A stretch of 64,000 nt of DNA, from contig NZ_WFKM01000008.1 in assembly GCF_011007365.1 (NCBI RefSeq), positions 1 through 64,000 of the forward strand. Reading direction: 5' to 3'. The first letter of the stretch is position 1. Each line of letters begins with the position of its first letter. Below are positions 16,267-25,963 of this stretch, in pieces. The translations under genes were made by a program, and so were the position numbers. The notes under the pieces are model-generated. The model was not told the DNA's origin and searched no databases. It worked only from the letters and a program-made list of their open reading frames with translations. The stretch is from Sphingobacterium sp. xlx-96 (GTDB lineage Bacteria; Bacteroidota; Bacteroidia; Sphingobacteriales; Sphingobacteriaceae).

Positions 16267-17394
16267 CTAGATACCCTTTTCGCGTTGTATCTGCACAGGG
16301 GGAATGTGTGTCTTTTCTCCTGTTGCCTGAAGTGTAAATGTGATAATTAACAAGTCGTTAATAGGTTCGCCTCCTGAGTAAGAAGGGAGGTAATATCCTA
16401 TTTGATTAATCATGCGTTCTAAGATGTTTTTTTCCTCCTTCGAAAGTACGTTTCCCATATCTAAGAATGTCGCCGAAGAGGGGATACCTTTTTTTGATAC
16501 TTTTACCTCATAACTCAGTAACCTCTCCATGTCTTGGCTACTTTGAAACGACGATTGCTCCAGGTAATCAACAAACTTATTGGCAATGAATATGTTAAAG
16601 CCTGTGAATTCGTCAAAAGAACATTTTTTGCTTAACAGATGCTCCGCGCGTGGGAAGTAATCATTTGGGGCGAATATAAAATCTTCTTTAGGAATCAATA
16701 AATGATCAAAGCCTTCTTCAAAACGCGTGCCGCTTAATTGGCCGTTTTCGAATTGCTCTGTTAATAGGTGGGTTTGAATTCTCTTTTTTCCTTCTTCAAC
16801 AAAAGAAATATACCATAAGCCTTCTGGAAGCCCGTTTTTGACCTTGCCACGTCTATTAAACCGGGTGTAGCCGTGTTCGGTAAAACCAACTATGGGAAGA
16901 TCCATATCGTATGTTCCTTCGCCATCTTTGACTAGTTGCTGTCCTCTACGATCCCAATAGTGATTGATCTGAAAGGTAGACGGTCCTAACGTGATGAATA
17001 ACATTGGCTTGCCGTCTGGATAATAATATTTCCATGGACCGGTGGCGATATCATCCATAAAGGTGGATTCCCATTTTAGGACACCATTTGGATGATATGC
17101 TTTGAACTCACCCTGTTTTTTGCCGTTTTGGTAGTGCCCTGAAAGTATAACCCGACCGTTTGGGTCGAAGTCCCTGAAGAGGCCTTCAAACTTATTTGTT
17201 TTTATGTCGAAAGAGGAAACACGTTCTATATACTTGAATTCACAGTTTTTGTCCACCAGGTAATAATTTTGGTCAAAATAAAAACGCATCATATCGTTAG
17301 GAGCCTTTTCAAAGTACAAGGGTTTATTTTCTTGAGCTTTAAGGCAGTAAGATAAGGTCAATAATACGGTAATCAAATAAATAGCTTTTTTCAT
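16267..17394 (-). CDS. Secreted MORN-repeat protein with TonB C-terminal-like domain
   Basis: A 375-residue exported protein of unknown function. Residues 1-20 form a signal peptide (cleavage near K-A-Q). From about 60 to 150 there are MORN/YwqK-type repeats: G-FRDFDPNGR-ILSGHYQNGKKQGEF, YHPNGVLKWESTF, TGPWKYYYPDGKP. A further one follows the W-DRRGQQL segment. Residues about 285-360 resemble the TonB C-terminal fold: a YEVKVSKKGIPSSA strand, an E-KNILERMI helix and a final strand ending ITFTL. Bacteroidota often pair these two modules in periplasmic proteins. It starts 13 bases after polA and is probably co-transcribed, with no functional link obvious. Confidence 0.8.
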   Translation of the reverse strand: MKKAIYLITVLLTLSYCLKAQENKPLYFEKAPNDMMRFYFDQNYYLVDKNCEFKYIERVSSFDIKTNKFEGLFRDFDPNGRVILSGHYQNGKKQGEFKAYHPNGVLKWESTFMDDIATGPWKYYYPDGKPMLFITLGPSTFQINHYWDRRGQQLVKDGEGTYDMDLPIVGFTEHGYTRFNRRGKVKNGLPEGLWYISFVEEGKKRIQTHLLTEQFENGQLSGTRFEEGFDHLLIPKEDFIFAPNDYFPRAEHLLSKKCSFDEFTGFNIFIANKFVDYLEQSSFQSSQDMERLLSYEVKVSKKGIPSSATFLDMGNVLSKEEKNILERMINQIGYYLPSYSGGEPINDLLIITFTLQATGEKTHIPPVQIQREKGI

Positions 17395-17407
17395 CTCTCT
17401 TTTTCAA

Positions 17408-20206
17408 TTAGTGCGCTTCTAGCCAGTTTGACCCTTCGCCTGTTTCTACTTCAATAGGCACCCGCAGCGTGATGGCTTTAGTCATTCGTTCCGAAATTAT
17501 GCGTTTGAAGATTTCCACTTCACTTTTGGGTACATCAAACACAAGTTCATCATGAACCTGCATGATCATTTTGCCTGATAATTTTTTATCTTCGATATCC
17601 TTTTGGATTTGAATCATCGCGATTTTTATCATATCTGCGGCAGATCCTTGGATCGGAGCATTGATCGCGTTACGTTCGGCAAAGCCTCTTACTGTCATGT
17701 TTGCTGAGTTGATGTCTCTCAGATAGCGTCTCCGTTTCAGGATAGTTTCTGCATACCCCTTTTCTTTGGCCGATTCTACCGCTTTGGACATGTATTCTCT
17801 AACACCTCGGTATTGGGCAAAGTACTGATCGATGATATCTGCTGCTTCGCGACGCGATATGCCTAGATTCTGGGACAGACCGAATGCAGATTGTCCGTAA
17901 ATGATGCCAAAGTTGACCGCTTTTGCATTACGACGTTGATCCGAAGTGACCTCGTCTAGCGATACATTGTATACCTTGGCCGCAGTAGCACGATGGATGT
18001 CATAGCCTTTAGTAAATGCTTCTAGCATATTCTCGTCTTGACTAAGCTCGGCCATAATGCGGAGCTCGATCTGTGAATAATCAGCCGAAAGTATAATATG
18101 ATTTTCCGAGCGCGGAACAAAAGCTTTACGTACTTCACGACCTTTTTCTGTGCGTATTGGGATGTTTTGAAGGTTGGGGTTCGTCGAGCTCAGACGGCCT
18201 GTTGCAGCTACGGCTTGATTGTACGACGTGTGAATCAACCCTGTTTCGCGGTTGATAAGGGTAGGAAGTGCATCAACATACGTTGATTTCAGTTTTTGAT
18301 ATTGTCTAAAGTCTAATATATCCTGTACAATATCTGATTTATGTGCAAGAGCAACGAGTACTTCTTCGCCTGTTTTGTATTGTCCTGTTTTTGTCTTTTT
18401 CGCCTTAGGATCCAATTGTAACTTGTCAAATAAGACTTCGCCCAATTGTTTCGGTGAGGCTATGTTGAACTTCGTTCCCGCTTTATCGTAGATCCTTTGC
18501 TCGATGGAAGCTATATCTTTTTCCAAAGACAGGGAAAAAGCCTTTAACGTGTCTGTATCAATTTTTACCCCATTTTTTTCCATTTCGGAAAGCACGTATA
18601 CTAAGGGGAATTCTACTTGTTCAGCTAGGTTTTTAGTTTCTGTTTCCGATAAAAGAGGAGCGAACTTTTCGTACAGTTGCCAAGTGATATCTGCATCTTC
18701 AGCGGCATAGTCTTTTGCTACTTCGACAGCGACATCGCGCATATTACCTTGGTTCTTGCCCTTGTTGCCTATTAGCTCTGTTATGGATATAGGCGTATAG
18801 CCGAGGTAGGTTTCGGATAGAATATCCATGCCGTGACGCGTGTCAGGGTCAATCAGATAATGAGCTAGCATGGTGTCAAATAATTGTCCTTGTATGCGTA
18901 CGCCGTATCTGGAAAGTAGCAGGATGTCGTATTTCAGATTTTGTCCGATCTTCTTTATCGAAGCATTTTCAAAAATTGATTTGAAGCGATCAACAATGAG
19001 CTGAGCTTGTTTTGCGTCAGCTGGTGTTGGAACATAGTAGGCTTTGCCTTTTTCAAATGAAAAAGAAAGTCCAACAATATCTGCAACAAGCGGGTCAATT
19101 CCTGTTGACTCTGTATCAAAACAAATTGCTGTCTGTTGGGATAATTTATTTGCTAGGTCTTTTATTTTTTCTGGATCATCGATAAGAATATAATCGTGTT
19201 CTGTATCTTTAATAGTTAAGTTTGGGGTAAGTGAAGCTATGGGTTGCTCGGGTGTATTTGAGCTGGCTGGTTGTTCCTGCGCAAAGAGATCCATTTGGGC
19301 TGAATTTGCTTTTGCCGAATTATCAAGAGTGGAGAAATCATCGCCGAATACCCGCTTGCCCAAAGTGCGAAATTCGAGCTCCGCAAATAGGGGCTCTAAA
19401 AGCTCTTTATTGGGAGCTGTCACTTGAAGCTGTTCCTCATCTAGCGTTACAGGAACGTCCAGAAGTATGGTCGCCAATTTTTTCGAAATAAGTCCTTGCT
19501 CTGCAAAGTTGATTACATTCTCCTGCTGTTTACCTTTAAGCTTATCCGTATTGGCAATCAAACCTTCGACACTACCGAATTCTTTCACCAATTTTTTTGC
19601 GGTTTTTTCACCGATTCCTGGAATGCCAGGTATGTTATCAACAGCATCTCCCCAAAGGCCCAAAATATCGATCACCTGCGATACATCATCTATCTCCCAT
19701 TTTTCTAATATTTCAGGTACTCCCTGTATTTCTGCCCCGTTACCCATTCGGGCTGGTTTATAAATAAAGATATTGTCAGATACTAACTGTCCGAAATCTT
19801 TGTCTGGTGTCATACAGAACACGGTAAAGCCTTCTTTTTCGGCTTGTTTGGCCAAGGTGCCAATGATATCATCCGCTTCGTAGCCATCCATTGTAATCAA
19901 GGGGATATTAAACCCTTCGACCAGTTTAAATATGTAAGGGATAGATTTGGAGAGATCTTCCGGCATCTCTTGGCGGTGTGCTTTGTAAGCTTCAAACTCA
20001 ATGTGACGATTGGTTGGGGCCGCAGTATCAAAGACTACAGCGATATGGGTGGGGTTTTGATTCTTCAAAACCTCCAGTAATGTGTTTGTAAAGCCCATAA
20101 TAGCGCCTGTATTGAGCCCGTATGACGTCAATCTAGGCACCTTGTTGAGTGCAAAATATGCTCTATAAATAAGAGCCATCCCGTCCAAAAGAAAAAGTTT
20201 TTTCAC
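17408..20206 (-). CDS. polA: DNA polymerase I
   Basis: Repair and Okazaki-fragment processing polymerase, 932 residues. The 5' nuclease domain (about 1-290) has LLDGMALIYRAYFA, VVFDT and DGYEADDIIGT. The 3'-5' exonuclease domain (about 335-525) keeps its acids: DTE (364-366), Asp444, and Tyr500 with Asp504 in DYAAEDAD, so proofreading looks intact. The polymerase domain has motif A DYSQIELR (709-716), motif B RRNAKAVNFGIIYG (758-771) and motif C HDE (885-887). The start is a GTG at 20206, supported by strong conservation of the MKKLFLLDG N-terminus. Upstream lies a TACCTTTG box. Confidence 0.98.
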   Translation of the reverse strand: MKKLFLLDGMALIYRAYFALNKVPRLTSYGLNTGAIMGFTNTLLEVLKNQNPTHIAVVFDTAAPTNRHIEFEAYKAHRQEMPEDLSKSIPYIFKLVEGFNIPLITMDGYEADDIIGTLAKQAEKEGFTVFCMTPDKDFGQLVSDNIFIYKPARMGNGAEIQGVPEILEKWEIDDVSQVIDILGLWGDAVDNIPGIPGIGEKTAKKLVKEFGSVEGLIANTDKLKGKQQENVINFAEQGLISKKLATILLDVPVTLDEEQLQVTAPNKELLEPLFAELEFRTLGKRVFGDDFSTLDNSAKANSAQMDLFAQEQPASSNTPEQPIASLTPNLTIKDTEHDYILIDDPEKIKDLANKLSQQTAICFDTESTGIDPLVADIVGLSFSFEKGKAYYVPTPADAKQAQLIVDRFKSIFENASIKKIGQNLKYDILLLSRYGVRIQGQLFDTMLAHYLIDPDTRHGMDILSETYLGYTPISITELIGNKGKNQGNMRDVAVEVAKDYAAEDADITWQLYEKFAPLLSETETKNLAEQVEFPLVYVLSEMEKNGVKIDTDTLKAFSLSLEKDIASIEQRIYDKAGTKFNIASPKQLGEVLFDKLQLDPKAKKTKTGQYKTGEEVLVALAHKSDIVQDILDFRQYQKLKSTYVDALPTLINRETGLIHTSYNQAVAATGRLSSTNPNLQNIPIRTEKGREVRKAFVPRSENHIILSADYSQIELRIMAELSQDENMLEAFTKGYDIHRATAAKVYNVSLDEVTSDQRRNAKAVNFGIIYGQSAFGLSQNLGISRREAADIIDQYFAQYRGVREYMSKAVESAKEKGYAETILKRRRYLRDINSANMTVRGFAERNAINAPIQGSAADMIKIAMIQIQKDIEDKKLSGKMIMQVHDELVFDVPKSEVEIFKRIISERMTKAITLRVPIEVETGEGSNWLEAH

Positions 20207-20231
20207 AAGGAGTAAATTTATGTGTACCTCA

Positions 20232-20239
20232 CAAAGGTA
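20232..20239 (-). promoter_or_regulatory. Putative -7 box (TACCTTTG) of polA
   Basis: TACCTTTG on the minus strand matches TAnnTTTG and lies 25 bases before the GTG start of polA. A -33 element at the right spacing is weak. It lies in the 161-base divergent region between polA and rsgA. Confidence 0.45.
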
Positions 20240-20367
20240 ATAAAACCTTCATCAACTACATATAATGAAGAACAATGAAACAGCATGGACAATAAGTAAT
20301 AATATTGATATTTTTTTGCGACTTTTGTGAGAATTGGGGTTATTACTTAAATAAGCATAAATAGGGA

Positions 20368-21288
20368 ATGAGAGGTTTGGTCACAAAATCAACGGGTAGT
20401 TGGTATCAAGTGTTAGGAGACGATGGTGTTTCTTATGATTGTCGAATCAAAGGAAAATTCAGAACAAAGGGTATTAAGACGACAAACCCTATTGCTGTTG
20501 GTGATTGGGTTGACTTTGATCTTGAAGATTCAGCGCAAACAGGAATCATTACAAACCTAGAGCCTCGAAAAAACTATATTATCCGAAGGTCCGTCAATTT
20601 ATCTAAACAAACTCAGATTTTAGGCGCTAATCTAGATCAGGCTGTTTTGCTTGTTACCTTGGCTTCTCCTCCAACTTCCTTAGGATTTATAGATAGGTTT
20701 TTGGTGACTGCTGAAGCCTACGGTATCCCTGCGGTATTGGTATTTAACAAATTAGATCTTTTCAGTGATGAAGGGAAAGAAATACTAAAAGAATACAAAG
20801 CTATCTACGAGCATATAGGTTATGCCTGTTATGAGGTTTCGGCATTAGAAGGGACGCATGTGGATACATTGGAGCATATTTTAAAGGATAAAGTGACGCT
20901 CTTGTCAGGTCATTCTGGAGCGGGCAAATCGACACTTATTAATCGAATTGTGCCAGGATCACACCTACGTACCGGACAGATTTCAGACTGGTCCGATAAA
21001 GGGAAGCATACCACCACCTTTGCCGAAATGATTGAACTGCCTTTCGGAGGGAAGCTTATTGATACTCCAGGTATTCGAGAGTTGGGGATTGTGGACATTG
21101 AAAAAGGAGAACTGTCGCATTTCTTTCCCGAGATGCGGCTTTATCTCAATAAATGTAAGTTTAATAACTGTCGTCATATTAATGAACCTGGTTGTGTCGT
21201 GTTGGAAGCGGTAGACCAAGGAAAAATTGAAGAATCACGTTATGACAGCTACCTTAGCATGTATAGCAATGAGGATAATCGTCATTGA
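20368..21288 (+). CDS. rsgA: Ribosome small subunit-dependent GTPase A
   Basis: A 306-residue circularly permuted GTPase that checks late 30S maturation. An N-terminal OB fold (about 1-75) precedes the permuted G domain, with G4 NKLD (around 129), then G1 GHSGAGKST, G2 in KHTTTFAE and G3 DTPGIRELG. The C-terminal zinc motif C-x4-C-x-H-x5-C (CKFNNCRHINEPGC) is complete. Length and order are normal for RsgA. It is divergent from polA. Confidence 0.97.
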   Translation: MRGLVTKSTGSWYQVLGDDGVSYDCRIKGKFRTKGIKTTNPIAVGDWVDFDLEDSAQTGIITNLEPRKNYIIRRSVNLSKQTQILGANLDQAVLLVTLASPPTSLGFIDRFLVTAEAYGIPAVLVFNKLDLFSDEGKEILKEYKAIYEHIGYACYEVSALEGTHVDTLEHILKDKVTLLSGHSGAGKSTLINRIVPGSHLRTGQISDWSDKGKHTTTFAEMIELPFGGKLIDTPGIRELGIVDIEKGELSHFFPEMRLYLNKCKFNNCRHINEPGCVVLEAVDQGKIEESRYDSYLSMYSNEDNRH

Positions 21289-21360
21289 TTCCGATCGATC
21301 GGCTGAAAACAAAAGCTATTTTGACTTGTTTTAATCCAAATTAATAAAATTGGAATATTT

Positions 21361-23151
21361 ATGAAGTCTGTTTGGAAGTGGGTACTCATCGTTTTTTTGG
21401 TTCTTGTAATAGGTATATTGATGTTAATATGGTATTATGGAAGAAACTGGAAACCTATAGTTGAGACAAAACTTAAGGAAGTCGTACACAAATCTACAGG
21501 CGGGTTGTATATCTTGAAGTATGAGGATTTAGACTTAAATATAGCATTAGGTAACGCTACTTTTTGGAATGCTGAATTGATTCCAGACTCTGTTGTATAT
21601 CAGCAGCAGGTGCTAGCAAAAGAAGCTCCGAATAACCGTTACCACATAAAGTTGAAGATGCTGAAAATAAGACAGTTTAGTCTTATGGATATTCTTTTGG
21701 ATAAACGCTTAAATATTAAGACTATAGTTTTTGAAGAGCCAAATATACATCTCGTCAGCGAATATCATGCTTACAACGATACGATTTCTGACCATACCCA
21801 AAAGACCTTATACGAAAATGTAAAGGATATCTTTAAATCTATTAATGTAAAGCACATCAAAATTGACAACGTAAAGTTCAAGTATTCGAAGATTGAAGAA
21901 GGGCACACAAGCACTATTAGCCTCAATCAGGTAAATATTAATGTACATGACGTATTGGTGGACGAAACTTCACTAACCGATACCTCCAGACTTTACTATA
22001 CGAAAATGGTCGATGTTCAGATTCCAAAATTTGAATATGACTTGCCAGATGGATACTATCGCGCGCGATTCGAGAGTCTAAGAATAAATACAAGAGAGCA
22101 AAACGTACTATTCACGAAAGTCTTTTATGGCCCAAAGATGGGCAAGAATGCTTTTTTTAAGCAAAAAAGGCAAAATGTAACAATGGCTGTTTTAGCCTTT
22201 GATACGCTGCGCATAGAGCACTTGGATTTTCGGAGATTGATTGACAACCAGCAGACCGTCGCCTCTAAAGTTCAGATAAAAAATGGTTCGGTCGATTTAT
22301 CTGCTGATAAGAGATATCCAAAGTATCCTGTTGTCAAGGTGGGACATTCCCCACATCAACAATTAATGCATGCCAAAAAGTTACTTCGTTTGGATACTTT
22401 TTTAGTGGACAATATTAGTATCACTTATCACGAATTCAGTGCCAAGTTTGGTCGAGAGGGGGCCATCAGTTTTGATGGGGCTAGAGGTACTCTTACGAAC
22501 GTGACTAACGATACGATCGCATTAAAGAAGGATCAGTTTATGCGAGCAGATCTTGTTGCCAAGGTGATGGGGAGCGGCCGGCTTCACGCGAAATTTGGTT
22601 TCGACATGCTTAGTAAAACCGGGTACCATACCTATAGTGGCACTTTAGGTGCGATGAATGCCACAGCGTTCAACCGCATTCTACAGCCTCTACTCAATGT
22701 AGGCATTGCTTCTGGGAATATCAAAAAAATAGCCTACAATATGGAGGGAACAGATCGAAAAAATTGGGGAAGTTTTAAGTTTGATTATAATGACCTGAAA
22801 ATTGATCTGCCGAAAAAGGAGAATGGAAAGAAGTCAAAAATAGTTTCCTTTTTGGTTAATCAGATTTTGATAAATGACAGTAATCCGGATGCCAATGAGA
22901 TCTATCATGTCGGAAAGATAAATTACAGGAGGGTGCCTGAGCACACCTTCTTTAAAACCGTATGGCAGAGTCTTCTCGATGGCATAAAGCAGTGTGCCGG
23001 TATCAGTCCAGAACGAGAAGCCAAGTTAATAGGCACAGCCGAAACTGTTAAAGAAGTCAGTTCTGAAGCTAAAGGTGTTGTTCAAAAGACCGGTAAATTT
23101 TTCAAAGGAATATTTAAAAAGAAAGAGAAAGCAGAAGAAGGCAAACCTTAA
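21361..23151 (+). CDS. Membrane-anchored AsmA-like protein
   Basis: A 596-residue protein with one N-terminal transmembrane helix (about 5-27), then a long beta-rich region presumably in the periplasm, and a Lys/Glu-rich C-terminus. The helix, an early P-VE-KL-EVV-KSTGGLY block, and repeated paired-strand patterns resemble AsmA/DUF748-type proteins, which bridge the envelope and are linked to lipid transport. I recognise the fold class only by layout; no family motif is decisive. It starts 72 bases after rsgA and ends 38 bases before trkH. Confidence 0.6.
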   Translation: MKSVWKWVLIVFLVLVIGILMLIWYYGRNWKPIVETKLKEVVHKSTGGLYILKYEDLDLNIALGNATFWNAELIPDSVVYQQQVLAKEAPNNRYHIKLKMLKIRQFSLMDILLDKRLNIKTIVFEEPNIHLVSEYHAYNDTISDHTQKTLYENVKDIFKSINVKHIKIDNVKFKYSKIEEGHTSTISLNQVNINVHDVLVDETSLTDTSRLYYTKMVDVQIPKFEYDLPDGYYRARFESLRINTREQNVLFTKVFYGPKMGKNAFFKQKRQNVTMAVLAFDTLRIEHLDFRRLIDNQQTVASKVQIKNGSVDLSADKRYPKYPVVKVGHSPHQQLMHAKKLLRLDTFLVDNISITYHEFSAKFGREGAISFDGARGTLTNVTNDTIALKKDQFMRADLVAKVMGSGRLHAKFGFDMLSKTGYHTYSGTLGAMNATAFNRILQPLLNVGIASGNIKKIAYNMEGTDRKNWGSFKFDYNDLKIDLPKKENGKKSKIVSFLVNQILINDSNPDANEIYHVGKINYRRVPEHTFFKTVWQSLLDGIKQCAGISPEREAKLIGTAETVKEVSSEAKGVVQKTGKFFKGIFKKKEKAEEGKP

Positions 23152-23177
23152 TCGTTCTCCGCAAAAATATATATTAC

Positions 23178-23185
23178 TATGTTTG
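23178..23185 (+). promoter_or_regulatory. Putative -7 box (TATGTTTG) of trkH
   Basis: TATGTTTG matches TAnnTTTG and ends four bases before the ATG at 23190. The -33 position has no clear TTTG. Predicts a transcript with almost no leader for the potassium transporter. Confidence 0.45.
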
Positions 23186-23189
23186 TAGG

Positions 23190-24977
23190 ATGAAGTCTAT
23201 AGCAGATTTTTTGAAATTCGTGATTCTGTATCGTTACAAAGTTGTAGACCTTATCATGTTTTATGTTAGCATGGTCTGCGCCCTGACTGTACTGGTACAT
23301 ATAGGCTATATCACCAATCCGGATGTTGCAGAGTATACTAAACAGGCTATAGTCGCTATGTTTTATGGCCTTTTCGGGCTAGAAATTCTTCGTACATTTT
23401 CATCTGTTTTTGCCATAAAGGGAGTCGTTGTATCCCATTATTCCGGTATTGTTGTCATTCTATATTTTTTGCTTATCCTGTTTGCTCGTCTTACAGGTAG
23501 TCCTTGGTTAGCATATTTTGCCAAAGAAGAATGGCTGTATTTAGGAATAGGTATAGTCTTCTTGTCAGAACTGTCCAAGAGCAGTTTATTTTTTGATAAC
23601 TTCTATTTCAATCCGACTATATTATTTGTGATTAGCTTTATAGGTTTGATTCTGATCGGAACGGTATTGTTGATGTTGCCCCGGACGACGTTGGAGGCGC
23701 CGCTTAGTTTTGTCGATGCTTTTTTCATGGCGACAAGTGCCGTATGCATTACAGGGCTTTCTGTAACGGATATATCGACCAACTTTTCATTGTTCGGACA
23801 GACAGTCATTATGTTGTTGATTCAGGTTGGCGGATTGGGAATTATGACCTTTACGGGATTCTTTGGATACTTTTTCTCTGGAGGATTCTCGTTCAAAAAC
23901 CAGTTGATGTTTGGAGAGATTTTGGGCGAAAATAAGCTTAACGACGTTGTCTCTACACTGTTGACTATCATATTCATTACCCTGCTGTTCGAACTTATCG
24001 GTGGTGCTTTTATTTATTTTACATTAGACCCCCTGTTATTTGAGGGAACAGGCGAACGTATTTTTTTTGCTGCCTTCCATGCTATTTCTTCCTTCTGTAA
24101 TGCCGGTTTCTCTATTCTTTCCGATGGCATTACCAATCCTGAATATCGCTACAATTATAGTTTTCAAATTGTCTTGACACTGATTTTTGTATTGGGAGGC
24201 TTAGGCTTTGGCACAGTTTACAATTTTTATACTTATCTCAAAGGAAAGGCGAATGCTGTTATCTGTTTATTATTTCTCAAAAAAAGATATAAGCATAAGG
24301 CGCAGCCCTTTAGTTTTAATACCAAGTTTATACTCTTATGTAATGCAATTGTGGTCATTTTGGCTACAGGGTCTTACTTTTTAATGGAACAAAATAACAC
24401 TTTGGTTTCAGATAAAAATATTTTTGGGGAGTGGGTAACTTCCCTTTTCATGGCAAATGCTTCTCGATCTGCGGGATTTAACAGTGTGGATGTTAATTTT
24501 GTAAGCACTCCGACGTTAATTATGCTGACCACATTGATGTGGATCGGGGCATCACCTGGGTCCACTGGTGGTGGTGTCAAAGTAACTACAATAGCGATAG
24601 CGTTTATGAACATTTTGTCCTTGGCACGAGGTAAGGATTCGATTGAGCTTTTTAAGCGCAAAATTGCTTCTGAGTCTGTCAATAAGGCTTTTGCCATCAT
24701 TATTCTATCGGTATTGACGATTACATGTTCGTTTGTTCTCCTTAATTTTTCAGATCCTGGTAAGCCCATGAAAGCGTTACTGTTTGAGTCGGTTTCGGCA
24801 TACACGACCTGTGGTCTTAGTTTAGGAGTGACGCCTTCTCTAAGTGCAACCGGAAAGATGATTATTATTTTTACCATGTTTGTGGGACGTGTAGGTATGT
24901 TGACTTTATTGGTAGCCTTCATCAAAAACATGAAGAACAAAAGTTATATTTATCCAACCGAAAAGCTCTTGTTTTAA
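23190..24977 (+). CDS. trkH: TrkH/KtrB-family potassium uptake protein
   Basis: The channel subunit of a Trk/Ktr potassium uptake system in the inner membrane. The 595-residue protein has an N-terminal extension with several hydrophobic helices and then four membrane-pore-membrane repeats. Each pore loop keeps its selectivity glycine: AVCITGLS, SFCNAGFS, ASRSAGFN and YTTCGLSLG. The SPGSTGGGVK-TT loop between later repeats is typical of the gating region. Partner TrkA lies 148 bases downstream. Whether the pair uses Na+ or H+ coupling cannot be read from sequence. Confidence 0.95.
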   Translation: MKSIADFLKFVILYRYKVVDLIMFYVSMVCALTVLVHIGYITNPDVAEYTKQAIVAMFYGLFGLEILRTFSSVFAIKGVVVSHYSGIVVILYFLLILFARLTGSPWLAYFAKEEWLYLGIGIVFLSELSKSSLFFDNFYFNPTILFVISFIGLILIGTVLLMLPRTTLEAPLSFVDAFFMATSAVCITGLSVTDISTNFSLFGQTVIMLLIQVGGLGIMTFTGFFGYFFSGGFSFKNQLMFGEILGENKLNDVVSTLLTIIFITLLFELIGGAFIYFTLDPLLFEGTGERIFFAAFHAISSFCNAGFSILSDGITNPEYRYNYSFQIVLTLIFVLGGLGFGTVYNFYTYLKGKANAVICLLFLKKRYKHKAQPFSFNTKFILLCNAIVVILATGSYFLMEQNNTLVSDKNIFGEWVTSLFMANASRSAGFNSVDVNFVSTPTLIMLTTLMWIGASPGSTGGGVKVTTIAIAFMNILSLARGKDSIELFKRKIASESVNKAFAIIILSVLTITCSFVLLNFSDPGKPMKALLFESVSAYTTCGLSLGVTPSLSATGKMIIIFTMFVGRVGMLTLLVAFIKNMKNKSYIYPTEKLLF

Positions 24978-25125
24978 ACAATTAAATGTATTGTAAGATG
25001 GGGTATGCAGACATAGGGGTAATTCCATAACCATAAATAAAAGACAAACTGATCCGCAAGCTGGCGGATGACCATTGAAAGTAAAATTAAACACATATGA
25101 CAGATAAAAAGAAGACTATACATAT

Positions 25126-25812
25126 ATGAAATATATTGTTTTGGGATTAGGACATTTTGGGCGTTCATTGGGCATACATCTTACCGAACTAGGCCATGAA
25201 GTCATTGGAGCCGACCTGAATATACAGATTGTCGAGCAGTTGAAGGATAAGATCACACATACAGTTTGTCTAGACACGACAGATCGTGAGGCCGTTTCCT
25301 CTTTACCTTTAAAAGATAGTGATGCTGTGATTATAGCTATTGGCGAAGACGAGGGAGCTTCCTTATTAACCACGGCCTTGGTCAAACAGCTCGGTGTAAA
25401 ACGCATCATTGGACGCGTTGTGTCGGATCTTCAAAAAACGGTTATGGAGGCCATGCAGATCGATGAATATATCATGCCTGAAGAAGAAGCTGCAGAGCGT
25501 CTGGCCATGCGGTTAGATAATATCGATATTGTTGATTCGTTCAAGGTTTCTGATCGGTATAGCATCATAGAGACGAAAGTTCCGTCCAAATATGTTGGGA
25601 TGACGTTGAAAGATGCTGACCTTACAAATAGATATAAGGTTATCGTATTGACGACAGTTACCCTAACTGGTGCCGTTTCCAAGGGAAAAACCGTGCAAAG
25701 CAAAGAGGCGTCTGGTATAGCCAAGTCCGATACTGTACTCCGGGAGAATGATCTCCTTGTTTTATTTGGAGAACTTTCTGATATTAAAAAATTGATCGAA
25801 AAAGGAAACTAA
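25126..25812 (+). CDS. trkA: TrkA/KtrA-family potassium channel regulator (RCK)
   Basis: The cytosolic nucleotide-binding gating subunit for TrkH. The 228-residue protein has an RCK_N Rossmann domain (about 1-135) with LGLGHFGRSLG (GxGxxG) and an acid after the second strand (GADLN), then an RCK_C domain (about 136-225). A single RCK unit fits KtrA more than the duplicated E. coli TrkA. The 148-base gap after trkH contains a 6-bp inverted repeat (ATCCGC at 25051, GCGGAT at 25063) and no visible promoter; co-transcription is likely. Confidence 0.95.
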   Translation: MKYIVLGLGHFGRSLGIHLTELGHEVIGADLNIQIVEQLKDKITHTVCLDTTDREAVSSLPLKDSDAVIIAIGEDEGASLLTTALVKQLGVKRIIGRVVSDLQKTVMEAMQIDEYIMPEEEAAERLAMRLDNIDIVDSFKVSDRYSIIETKVPSKYVGMTLKDADLTNRYKVIVLTTVTLTGAVSKGKTVQSKEASGIAKSDTVLRENDLLVLFGELSDIKKLIEKGN

Positions 25813-25847
25813 TCCAAAAGTCCATAGGATATTACTAAAATCAATTT

Positions 25848-25855
25848 TATATTTG
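25848..25855 (+). promoter_or_regulatory. Possible -7 box (TATATTTG) upstream of the YfhO-like gene
   Basis: TATATTTG fits TAnnTTTG, 108 bases before the ATG at 25964, in the 151-base gap after trkA. No -33 TTTG at the right distance. It may simply be AT-rich sequence. Confidence 0.25.
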
Positions 25856-25963
25856 GGCTTTAATAAAAGGCATTAACCGCTAACTTATCCGTGAAGATAC
25901 GGTGAGCTTGATGATAAAAATGCTCGTTATACCTTCGTTACCTTAAAAAGAAAAAATTGTTTG

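Noticed and set aside
24374-24940. 188-codon minus-strand open frame inside trkH
   Set aside because: It is the antisense image of conserved membrane-pore segments, and its translation has no recognisable family.
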